A stretch of DNA of 16,134 nt from an uncultured Clostridia bacterium. Lineage in GTDB: Bacteria; Bacillota; Clostridia; Monoglobales; Firm-18. Both the position numbers and the translations under genes were made by a program. The stretch covers positions 1 through 16,134 of the forward strand of contig CALDNB010000269.1 in assembly GCA_937914775.1 (NCBI GenBank), in the 5' to 3' direction. The notes below the pieces were generated by a model, which had not been told where the DNA came from, made no database searches, and worked only from the letters and a program-made list of their open reading frames with translations. Shown one piece after another: positions 1-7,200 of this stretch (position 1 is the stretch's first letter; each line of letters begins with the position of its first letter).

Positions 1-991
1 GGCTGTCTTCACTATTTAGCTTATCCATTAAGCGAGATAGCTTTGATACACTGTTTTTGTCGGAAATACTGTCAAAGCCTGTGTCAGCACCCAGTTTCTC
101 AAACATCTTTTTATTGTTGTTTCTTATAGCGCCAACGTGAATTTGCATTGTCCAGTCGTATTTTGCATATTCAATACCACAAAGAATAATTACTGCAGTT
201 TTAAATACATCTGCCTCTTCCTTTGTTACGCTTTCACCTTTCATTGCTTTTTGGAAAACTCCCTCAGGATTACCTAAAACAAACGGTACATAGTCAAGAC
301 CGTGGTCTGAAAGTTTGCATCCGTTGTCATTAAAGTAAGCAATCTTTTCTTTTAACCAGTTTTCAAGTTGTATGTAACTTTCTATTCCATTTGATTTTAT
401 ATACTCTTTAAAACCGTCTTTGTCAATATTTACTGCCTTGTCGGGACGGAATGTTGGCAAGACCTTAGTTTTAAAGCCCTGCTCTTTTATCTGTTTATGA
501 TACTCTAAATCGTCTGCAGGGTCGTCTGTAGTGCATATTGTTTCCACATTTGAACGTAGTATTAAATTCTTGGCAGAAAAACTGTCAAGTTTTAATTTAG
601 CATTTACTTTGTCCCAGATTTCCTTTGCAGTTTCAGGGCAAAGAGGTTTATCAATGTCAAAATATCTCTTTAGTTCAAGAGCAGTCCAGTGGTATAAAGG
701 ATTACCGATAAGATACGGCATAACCTCACAAAAACCGAGCCACTTTTCATATCTGTCTCCGTCACCTGTAATCATTTTTTCGTCAATACCAAAACTTCTC
801 ATCTGACGCCATTTGTAGTGGTCACCGCCTAAGAACAAATCATAAGCGTCCTGAAATTTATAGTCTTCTGCTATCATTTTAGGAGACAAGTGACAATGAT
901 AGTCAATAATGGGCAAATCTTTTGCATAATCAAAGTATAGCTTTTTGCCCGTTTTATTTGTAAACATAAATTTATCGTTTATAATACCCAT
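1..991 (-). CDS. uxaC: Glucuronate isomerase (uronate isomerase), C-terminus cut by window start
   Basis: Interconverts D-glucuronate and D-fructuronate (and galacturonate and tagaturonate), the first cytosolic step of hexuronate catabolism. The first 330 residues are present; the family is usually about 465-470 residues, so roughly the last 30% lies outside the window. Seen: the metal-site motif YHCHLSP with His32 and His34 in the first strand of the amidohydrolase-type barrel, the family signature CTTDDP at about residues 153-158, and the conserved GDHYKWR block near residue 56. The start ATG at 991 is preceded by AGGAGA with a good spacer. That ribosome site overlaps the TAG stop of the upstream phosphatase-like gene (gap 10 bases), which suggests translational coupling. 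It is the last visible gene of the train and the one that most clearly names a substrate class, uronic acids. Family identity is secure; substrate preference between glucuronate and galacturonate cannot be read here. Confidence 0.95.
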   Translation of the reverse strand, partial: MGIINDKFMFTNKTGKKLYFDYAKDLPIIDYHCHLSPKMIAEDYKFQDAYDLFLGGDHYKWRQMRSFGIDEKMITGDGDRYEKWLGFCEVMPYLIGNPLYHWTALELKRYFDIDKPLCPETAKEIWDKVNAKLKLDSFSAKNLILRSNVETICTTDDPADDLEYHKQIKEQGFKTKVLPTFRPDKAVNIDKDGFKEYIKSNGIESYIQLENWLKEKIAYFNDNGCKLSDHGLDYVPFVLGNPEGVFQKAMKGESVTKEEADVFKTAVIILCGIEYAKYDWTMQIHVGAIRNNNKKMFEKLGADTGFDSISDKNSVSKLSRLMDKLNSEDS

Positions 992-1001
992 TTTTCTTCT
1001 C

Positions 1002-1721
1002 CTATAATTCAATTATTGTTGTGTGGGGGCAATGGTCTGATACCTCTTTTACAGGAACATCTGCACCTAACACTTTTACATCTTTGCTTACAAATATATA
1101 GTCGATTTTTCTTTCGGGTCCTGTTGATGGCCAGGTTAACAACTCTTTGTCTGAATATGTTGCAACATCCACCAGTTGTTCGCGGATGGGGTTTAAAAGT
1201 TCGCTTTCAGGTTTTAAATTAAGGTCACCCATAAACACAGTCTTTTCTGTGGGCAGATTTTCTAAAACTGTATTAACTGCATTTTCTGCCTCATCAGGGT
1301 TAAGACCAAAATGACTTACCAACACGTTAAGCCCGTCTGCTACATCTATTTTTGCTTTTAAAAGGCATCTTGTTTCGTAGTATCCCTTGTACTTTTTCTC
1401 TACAGGGTCAGGAATAGCAATTGTTTCTGCTTCTAAAATAGGATATTTGGACAGAAGCCCGTTGCCGTAAGGGCATCTTAACCAGTCATAATCAAATTCA
1501 ATTGCTTTTGCAAAGTAATAGTAATATCCAAGTCTGTCGGCAAGTTCTTTTACCTGTGCTGCAAACTGTTCAGGATCTTTTCCAAGGTCCCGCATTTCAT
1601 TTAGTCCCACTATTTCTGCACCGCTGTCTTTAATCACTTCTGCAATTGCATCAAAGTCAATTTTTTTACTGATAATGTGCTCACAATGCTGTGTGTTATA
1701 AGTCATAATATTTACTTTCAT
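1002..1721 (-). CDS. Endonuclease/exonuclease/phosphatase (EEP) family hydrolase
   Basis: A complete 239-residue EEP-superfamily domain, the fold shared by DNase I, exonuclease III, inositol phosphatases and sphingomyelinases. The metal and catalytic residues are all visible: Asn9 (MTYNTQ), Glu42 (GLNE), His137 (VSHFGLN), Asp166 and Asn168 (GDLN), and the C-terminal SDH at 228-230. There is no signal peptide, so it should act in the cytosol. ATG at 1721 is preceded by AGGAGA. It sits 19 bases after the metallophosphoesterase and 10 bases before uxaC, so a metabolic phosphodiesterase or phosphatase role is more likely than DNA repair (inference from context). It lacks the extra DNA-binding loops expected of exonuclease III (about 250-270 residues), but the substrate cannot be read from sequence. 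Confidence 0.9.
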   Translation of the reverse strand: MKVNIMTYNTQHCEHIISKKIDFDAIAEVIKDSGAEIVGLNEMRDLGKDPEQFAAQVKELADRLGYYYYFAKAIEFDYDWLRCPYGNGLLSKYPILEAETIAIPDPVEKKYKGYYETRCLLKAKIDVADGLNVLVSHFGLNPDEAENAVNTVLENLPTEKTVFMGDLNLKPESELLNPIREQLVDVATYSDKELLTWPSTGPERKIDYIFVSKDVKVLGADVPVKEVSDHCPHTTIIEL

Positions 1722-1740
1722 TTTACCACATCTCCTAAAA

Positions 1741-2862
1741 TTAATAATTAGTTTCTCTGTCTTCGCCTTGTCCTACTCTTGTAATATATATTTTTCTTTT
1801 TGCTTTGTCAATAGTAATAAAGTCAAACAGAAGTTCTGTTTTGTCCCCCTGATTCCTTTTGTAAAACTGCGAATTATACATTGAGGAATTTGCAGTTGCA
1901 ATATAGGGAACTGTTTCATTTACAATAATGTCATCGTGAAAATGTCCCAGAACTACTGCGTAAATCTGTGATTTTGCATTGGTGAAATCTGCATCCAGTT
2001 TTATTCTAAAATCACCGTCAAACATTTCTTTTTGTACTTTCTTTCTGCCAACAAAAGCGTTTATGGTTTCGTTAACAACATCCAAATAATTGCTTTCGTA
2101 TTCTTCGGCTTTCAAACGGGTGTTCTTACAAAGTGCCGAGTGAGACACAATCACTGCTCCCCAGCCGTCCTCTTTAAAATCAAGGGCAGTTTTTGTAAGC
2201 CACTCAACCTGCTTCTGGGAAAGAACAAAAGTATTTTGTCCTCTGTATTTCAGGTTGCCCTCTTCCATAATAAAAGGTATGTCACTTATATCAAGACAGA
2301 TGTAGCGCATTTTATTTTCCGCATCGTCAACATAGTAGTATAAGATATCCTCTCCGCCTGTTTTTACTCCGTACTTTGGCAAGTGTGAGAATAACAGTTC
2401 ATATAACTCCTTATGGGTAAAGTGGTGGTCAGAGGTCGGTGAGTCTATACACTTTTGCCATATTGTGTTGTCATCGTGATTTCCCGTAATAGGGAAATGT
2501 CTTACTCCGTCAAAATGCTTGTGAAATCTTACAAAAGCCTCAGTTGCAAACTGTTTGTTTCCGTTCGCACCTAAATCACCGCCTAAAAGAAGTGTATCGC
2601 ACCCCACTTGTTTTGCAATTTCTTTATATGCGTTAACTGTACGTGAAAGACATATATCGTGGTCGTTGGTTGGTGCATAATGCAAATCTGTCATAAACCC
2701 GAAAGTAACTGTATTTTCATTCTGATACGATTTAATCTTTTGCACCGTATCTTCCACTTCTTCTTTTATGTAATGAGGGTATAATTCCTCGCTTTCCATT
2801 TCGGGAGGAAAGTACCCGAAATATACATACCCTTTTTCTATAAATTCCTGCGGGGTTGGCAT
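1741..2862 (-). CDS. Calcineurin-like metallophosphoesterase
   Basis: A 373-residue binuclear metal phosphoesterase. All five family blocks are visible in order: D59-L-H61, G95-D96, GNHD at 127-130, H241 (VSHS) and GHFH at 306-309. About 50 residues precede the catalytic domain; they are rich in Tyr and Glu and are not a signal peptide, so the protein is predicted cytosolic. The start at 2862 has GGAGATG upstream at a good distance. It lies between the ceramidase-like hydrolase and the EEP-family hydrolase, with 19-base gaps on both sides. Two unrelated phosphoesterase folds side by side suggest that the pathway substrate or an intermediate carries a phosphodiester or phosphomonoester (inference). 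It could equally be a phosphatase of sugar phosphates; the sequence alone does not decide. Confidence 0.92.
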   Translation of the reverse strand: MPTPQEFIEKGYVYFGYFPPEMESEELYPHYIKEEVEDTVQKIKSYQNENTVTFGFMTDLHYAPTNDHDICLSRTVNAYKEIAKQVGCDTLLLGGDLGANGNKQFATEAFVRFHKHFDGVRHFPITGNHDDNTIWQKCIDSPTSDHHFTHKELYELLFSHLPKYGVKTGGEDILYYYVDDAENKMRYICLDISDIPFIMEEGNLKYRGQNTFVLSQKQVEWLTKTALDFKEDGWGAVIVSHSALCKNTRLKAEEYESNYLDVVNETINAFVGRKKVQKEMFDGDFRIKLDADFTNAKSQIYAVVLGHFHDDIIVNETVPYIATANSSMYNSQFYKRNQGDKTELLFDFITIDKAKRKIYITRVGQGEDRETNY

Positions 2863-2881
2863 AAAATCATCTCCGATTTTG

Positions 2882-4207
2882 TTATAATTCTTTTATTAAA
2901 TCTAAGATTCCATCAACAATAATGTTGTCTCCGCCGGGGGCTAATTTCGAACTTCTTGCTTCGTAACCGCCCTCTTCGTATGCCACAGAAGTCGGGATAT
3001 AACCGCCCGTGCAGTTTGTAAGACAACAAACAACTGTATTTTCATAAGGTGAATTTTCTCTTATTCTGTTTCCTATATCTGTAAATGCCTCACCGCCGAT
3101 TCCTGCAAACACCATATCACCGATTTTTATTGCAGACAATGTGTATGGGAATGACAACGGTCCGTTTTCAAGTTTGATAATTCTTGATGCTTCTCCAAGG
3201 ACGGTCTCCACTTCCATTCCTTCGTAGGGAAGTGCGTCTCTGCCTTCTCTTCTGTATAAATCATACAACGCTTTTGCTTCTTCAAGTTTTTCATTTTGCT
3301 GGTATGACGGCAAATCAACAATACGTACTTTAAATGACAATTTGTCCGCTTTTACTTCTTCTGTTAAAGAAGCCACAGAAAGCACTGCACCTGCAAGAAC
3401 TCTGCCCATATACTCTGAAATAGAATAGGGATAGTTTGCTCTTTTTTTATTAACTGTCGCTCTTGCTTTGGAAGGGCGAACGTCGTGATGATTAACGTCA
3501 CCTTCACAGCCCTGCAAAAACATACAATGAATTCCGGGAAGTGCATTTTCAAGGATTTTGCACAACTGTCCCGGATAGTCTGCACTTATAAGTTCTCCGC
3601 CCGTTGTATCGGCATGACAGCCAAAATTAACCATATAAATATCGTTTCCGCCGTCTCTTACAATTTTAACAAGGTGAACTCCTTCATAGACTTCACTGAG
3701 CGGATGGTCAATTTCAGGATTACCAACTCCCGGGTTGGTCAAAACTTTACCGTTTTTCATACGGAAACGTCTTACAAACGCAATCCTTTTTGCTTCTGTT
3801 TTTGCAGTTTCTATTGTTGACTCTTTTAAATCATCAAGTGCATACAAAACGCCTGTTTTTACATTGTTAACAAAGAACTCGTTATAATACTCAGGGCTTT
3901 CTTCATCTGTAGCACCGTCATATCCGAATCTTGGCCCTGTGTGAGTGTGAGAACAATTTATAAAAATTGCTTCTCTTTTGATGTCTGTTGCATCGCAGAT
4001 CGCGTCTTTAATTCTTTCAAACATATTTTCAGGCAAGTCAATTAAATCAAGAGTAATTATTGTTGCGTAGGATTCTCCGTCATCAAAAACAACAACTCTG
4101 GCATACAAATCGTCTAAAACCCCTTTTACTCTTCTTGGTCTGAAATATCCGCCTATTGCAATTCCATAAGGCGGAGTAATGCATCTTTTACTAAAACCTG
4201 TTTTCAT
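2882..4207 (-). CDS. Short ceramidase-family (PF04734-type) hydrolase, probably not a true ceramidase
   Basis: Resembles the N-terminal domain of neutral/alkaline non-lysosomal ceramidases, zinc amidases that cut the N-acyl bond. Seen: an N-terminal ITPPYG motif with GGYF, a zinc-type HTHTGP (His87, His89), a second His198 in FGCHADT, and the QGCEGDVN block around residue 236. At 441 residues it is much shorter than secreted ceramidases (about 650-700) and lacks both a signal peptide and the C-terminal immunoglobulin-like domain. From memory of the family, true ceramidases carry a nucleophilic Ser in GDVSPN; here that place is Asn239 (GDVN). I therefore infer a cytosolic hydrolase of this fold with another amide or ester substrate, perhaps a sugar derivative. 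AGGTGA precedes the ATG, and the AEC gene ends 11 bases upstream. Confidence 0.85.
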   Translation of the reverse strand: MKTGFSKRCITPPYGIAIGGYFRPRRVKGVLDDLYARVVVFDDGESYATIITLDLIDLPENMFERIKDAICDATDIKREAIFINCSHTHTGPRFGYDGATDEESPEYYNEFFVNNVKTGVLYALDDLKESTIETAKTEAKRIAFVRRFRMKNGKVLTNPGVGNPEIDHPLSEVYEGVHLVKIVRDGGNDIYMVNFGCHADTTGGELISADYPGQLCKILENALPGIHCMFLQGCEGDVNHHDVRPSKARATVNKKRANYPYSISEYMGRVLAGAVLSVASLTEEVKADKLSFKVRIVDLPSYQQNEKLEEAKALYDLYRREGRDALPYEGMEVETVLGEASRIIKLENGPLSFPYTLSAIKIGDMVFAGIGGEAFTDIGNRIRENSPYENTVVCCLTNCTGGYIPTSVAYEEGGYEARSSKLAPGGDNIIVDGILDLIKEL

Positions 4208-4218
4208 AACAAATCACC

Positions 4219-5154
4219 TCATATATTATATAAAATCATAAAAATCAAAGGAATTGTAACGCAGGAAAATAAGTGGGAGATTATTGCCATTCCTGCAGCA
4301 ACTTTAGTGTCCTTGCCGTATGCACTTGGTATAACAACCGTGTTAAGCCCAAGAGGCATCGCAAGAGAACACAAAGCACAAATCAAAAGCGTCTGTTCCA
4401 TTGGTACAAACTTTGTAACAGCAAGAAATACCAGCGGATAAACCAAAAGCCTTAACACAGTAACCGCATAAACGCTCTTTATACTTATTATTTCTTTTAA
4501 ATTATATCTTGCCACCGTCATACCTGTTAAAATCATTGCCACAGGTGACATACAAGCACCTAATGAATTAACAGTATTAATAACAAACTTGGGCACCGGT
4601 ATTTTTGCAATACCTATAACCATACCCAGTATCATTCCAATAAACATAGGGTTTAAAAAAGCCTTTAATCTATGAGCAAAAGAAGTTTTTTCACCGTTAT
4701 CTCCCATTAGTAATACCGGCACTCCCCAAAGGTATATTCCCAGCCACAAAACAAGAGTAAAAATAACATACTCTGTGTAAATTTCGGGGAACAGTGCAGA
4801 AACTACTGCATTTCCCATAAAACCAAAATTTGGAAAACAAAGTCCATACAGGTATATGTTTCTCACATAACTGTCACGGCTGCACAATTTTACAACAAAA
4901 ACCGAAATGAAAATTACTACTGCCTCAATTATGATGCTTCCAACAAGCAAATCTTTGGCAACTGACAATTTCTCCACAGTAAAGTTGGTAATAAAAGTGC
5001 CTAAAATAAGTGCCGGTAAAAACAAGTAATTTTCGAGTTTTGAAAGAACCCTTTCCGAATTGTCCGGAACAAGTTTTAACTTTGCAAGTATATAGCCGAT
5101 AATTATCAGCAAAAACAAGAACAGCATCTGACTTAACGTTGCATTAAATATCAT
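4219..5154 (-). CDS. AEC-family transporter
   Basis: An integral membrane protein of 311 residues with about ten hydrophobic segments, matching the usual length of AEC (auxin efflux carrier-like) transporters; bacterial members move malate, malonate and other organic acids. Family marks are the N-terminal IIIGYILAKLKLVPD segment, LPALILGTF after the first helices, the broken-helix stretch FPNFGFMGNAV in the middle, and AMPLGLNTVVIPSAYGKD near the C-terminus. The ATG at 5154 overlaps the TGA stop of the SGNH esterase gene (ATGA), and AAGGAGA lies inside the end of that gene, so translation is probably coupled. In context it may export or import an acid produced by the pathway. Direction and substrate are unknown, and the name auxin carrier should not be taken literally. 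Confidence 0.92.
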   Translation of the reverse strand: MIFNATLSQMLFLFLLIIIGYILAKLKLVPDNSERVLSKLENYLFLPALILGTFITNFTVEKLSVAKDLLVGSIIIEAVVIFISVFVVKLCSRDSYVRNIYLYGLCFPNFGFMGNAVVSALFPEIYTEYVIFTLVLWLGIYLWGVPVLLMGDNGEKTSFAHRLKAFLNPMFIGMILGMVIGIAKIPVPKFVINTVNSLGACMSPVAMILTGMTVARYNLKEIISIKSVYAVTVLRLLVYPLVFLAVTKFVPMEQTLLICALCSLAMPLGLNTVVIPSAYGKDTKVAAGMAIISHLFSCVTIPLIFMILYNI

Positions 5155-5783
5155 TTTTCAATCTCCTTAAATGCTTCAATCCACGCTTCTGCAATTAACT
5201 GATGACCTACGGGATTAGGGTGCACACCGTCTGCCACCCATTCTACGTCGGGGTAATTCTTAATTGCCTCGTCAAATTTCTCCTGTAAGGGAATGTAAGC
5301 GCAGTTGTATTTTTTAGCAATTCTCTCAACGGCTTTTATTCTTTTTTGTGTTTCTAAATATAAGCAATCCCAGTTTTCTTCTCTTGATTCGTGACGAGTG
5401 ATAAACGGAGACATAAGAATAATTTTTATGTCAGGAAATCTTTCAATTGTGTCTTGTATTAACATTTCATATACTTTTTCAAATCTTTTTGCATCAACGC
5501 CGTTTTGTTCTGCCTCTTCGTGTAAAACGCCGTTAATACCTGCAAGTAAACTTAAAACATCGGGATTAAAATTCCAGCAGTCCTTTTTAATTCTTGCGTA
5601 AATGTCAACAATTCTGTTACCACTTATTCCTCTGTTATAGAATTCATACTTGCCAGGGTTTTCGTAGGACAATTTGGCACTTGAAATAAGAGCATAACCC
5701 TGTCCTATATCTTTTCTCATACCTGCACCGTAATTTCTTCCGCAGTCTGTGATTGAGTCCCCCTGAAATACTACTGTTTTCAT
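5151..5783 (-). CDS. SGNH/GDSL-family esterase
   Basis: A 210-residue SGNH hydrolase, typical length for the single-domain family. Blocks seen: GDSITD with the nucleophile Ser10, the oxyanion Gly in GISGNR, a third block LLAGING that supplies Asn though the usual GxND is GING here, and the C-terminal DGVHPNPVGH giving catalytic Asp185 and His188. The GDSITDCGR start is common among carbohydrate deacylases of gut Firmicutes, so removal of O-acetyl groups from a sugar is the favoured role (inference). There is no signal peptide, so it acts in the cytosol. It begins one base after the MATE stop (TAAAATG), with an AAGGAGAG site inside the MATE gene, and overlaps the AEC start by four bases. Confidence 0.92.
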   Translation of the reverse strand: MKTVVFQGDSITDCGRNYGAGMRKDIGQGYALISSAKLSYENPGKYEFYNRGISGNRIVDIYARIKKDCWNFNPDVLSLLAGINGVLHEEAEQNGVDAKRFEKVYEMLIQDTIERFPDIKIILMSPFITRHESREENWDCLYLETQKRIKAVERIAKKYNCAYIPLQEKFDEAIKNYPDVEWVADGVHPNPVGHQLIAEAWIEAFKEIEK

Positions 5784-5784
5784 T

Positions 5785-7134
5785 TTAATCTCTCCTTTGT
5801 TTCCATTTTCCTGATAAATAAAAACTCATACCGATTATAATGGGCACAAAACCTGCAATGGAATCACCGTACCAGAAACCAAGACATTCCATGCCAAAAG
5901 TAAAGCCCAACAATGCAGAAATACCAATTCTGCTTATAATTCCGTCAATTATGGCAACGGCAAAATTAAGTTTGGTGTTGCCTGAACCGTTAATAATTGA
6001 AAAACTGATGCTTCTTGTTGCAGAGCCTATAAAGTTAAGTATAATGGGTGCAGTAAGTATTCCCGCTACCGCAAGAACTGCGGCATCACTCGTAAATGCA
6101 CCGTAAACCTGTTTTGGGAATATAAGCATTACCGCACATAAAACACCTGTAATTGCGAAACTGAATATTGCAACAGTTTTTAAAATTTCAGGCACTCTTT
6201 CGTATTTCTTTGCTCCGAGATTTTGTCCTACCATAGCACTTCCCGCAGTGGTAAAGGAATTTGAAATAATAGCGCTCATAACGTTTACTTTGTTGAAAAT
6301 TCCCGCCAACGCCGAATATACAACTCCGTACATATTTATCCACGCCATAAGTACTATTTTTGAAAAACTTACTGCCGCCGACTGTATCGCCATAGGCACT
6401 CCCAACTTCACAAGTCGGGACAATGCCTGTTTATCTACTTTAAAACTTTTTAATTTAAAATCAAAACAGAAACTCTCTCTGCTTCTGTAAAGATATATAA
6501 TTGAAATTATAAAACTTACCGCCTGACCTATTACTGTTGCAAGTGCCGCACCCATTACCTCCATACCGCAATAAGCAACAAAATAAATGTCAAGTATAAT
6601 ATTTAAAATTGCCGCAATAACAATAAACCAAAAAGGTCTTTTGCTGTCACCCATTCCGCGAAGAATAGCGCTGACTATGTTGTAGCCGTAAATAAAAACA
6701 AGCCCTACTATACAGGTTACCGTGTAATCCATTGTATATTTATATGATTCCTGCGGCGTATTTACCCAAGTTAGAATTGAATCTCTTATTATGTAGCAAA
6801 TAACAGAAATGCCAAGAGATGCAATAAGTAAAAAGGTAAACATAGTGCCTATTGTTTTTTTAACTTTTTCAAAATTTCCTGCACCTACATCCTGAGCAAT
6901 AATAACCTGACCTGCAGAGGAAAAGCCCATCGCCACAAAGGTTAAAAGGTGAAGTATGTCGCCGCCGATTGATACGGCAGACATTCCTGCTCCGCCGATA
7001 TACTGTCCTACAACAATCATATCAACTATATTATAAATTGCCTGTAAGGCGTTTGACAAAAATAACGGCATAGCAAACTTAATAAGAAGTTTTGTAACGT
7101 TGCCTTTTGTCAAGTCATTTACCATTGTTCCCAT
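5785..7134 (-). CDS. MATE-family efflux transporter
   Basis: A multidrug and toxin extrusion-type antiporter of 449 residues with about twelve membrane helices in two similar halves. Family marks are the N-terminal TKGNVTKLLIKFAMPLFL, AIYNIVDMIVVGQYIG in helix one to two, AILRGMGDSKRPF in the first half and NGSGNTKL in the second. I start it at 7134, although an in-frame ATG lies at 7158: the 7134 ATG has AGGGAG seven bases upstream, whereas the 7158 ATG has AGGA touching the ATG and falls almost on the predicted transcription start of the promoter at 7167-7195. It is the first gene after that internal promoter. MATE proteins pump cationic drugs or metabolites out using Na+ or H+; the substrate is unknown, and self-protection from a pathway intermediate is possible. 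Confidence 0.93.
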   Translation of the reverse strand: MGTMVNDLTKGNVTKLLIKFAMPLFLSNALQAIYNIVDMIVVGQYIGGAGMSAVSIGGDILHLLTFVAMGFSSAGQVIIAQDVGAGNFEKVKKTIGTMFTFLLIASLGISVICYIIRDSILTWVNTPQESYKYTMDYTVTCIVGLVFIYGYNIVSAILRGMGDSKRPFWFIVIAAILNIILDIYFVAYCGMEVMGAALATVIGQAVSFIISIIYLYRSRESFCFDFKLKSFKVDKQALSRLVKLGVPMAIQSAAVSFSKIVLMAWINMYGVVYSALAGIFNKVNVMSAIISNSFTTAGSAMVGQNLGAKKYERVPEILKTVAIFSFAITGVLCAVMLIFPKQVYGAFTSDAAVLAVAGILTAPIILNFIGSATRSISFSIINGSGNTKLNFAVAIIDGIISRIGISALLGFTFGMECLGFWYGDSIAGFVPIIIGMSFYLSGKWKQRRD

Positions 7135-7141
7135 ACTGTTT

Positions 7142-7147
7142 CTCCCT
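7142..7147 (-). promoter_or_regulatory. Ribosome-binding site that sets the MATE start
   Basis: AGGGAG on the minus strand, seven bases before the ATG at 7134. It favours the downstream start over the in-frame ATG at 7158, whose own AGGA directly abuts the start codon. Confidence 0.7.
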
Positions 7148-7166
7148 GTCTTTTTCATTCCTGTCT

Positions 7167-7195
7167 ATTTTAACATAAAAAGCCTGTTAATTCAA
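7167..7195 (-). promoter_or_regulatory. Sigma-A-type promoter for the MATE-to-uxaC gene group
   Basis: On the minus strand a -35 box TTGAAT (7195-7190) and a -10 box TAAAAT (7172-7167) are separated by exactly 17 bases. Transcription would start near 7160, giving a leader of about 25 bases to the ATG at 7134. It lies in the gap after the GH20 stop at 7201. No hairpin terminator is visible in the gap, so readthrough from the upstream genes is also expected. Confidence 0.7.
7170..7190. promoter_or_regulatory. Possible operator palindrome inside the MATE promoter
   Basis: TTAACA (7170-7175) and TGTTAA (7185-7190) form six-base inverted arms nine bases apart. They fill the spacer and touch both promoter boxes, the place where a repressor would block RNA polymerase. 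No regulator gene is in the window, and an AT-rich palindrome this short can arise by chance. Confidence 0.35.
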
Positions 7196-7200
7196 TAAAA

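Noticed and set aside
2882..4207. Reading the PF04734-type gene as a sphingolipid ceramidase
   Set aside because: No signal peptide, short length and Asn at the catalytic serine position, so ceramide as substrate is not supported.
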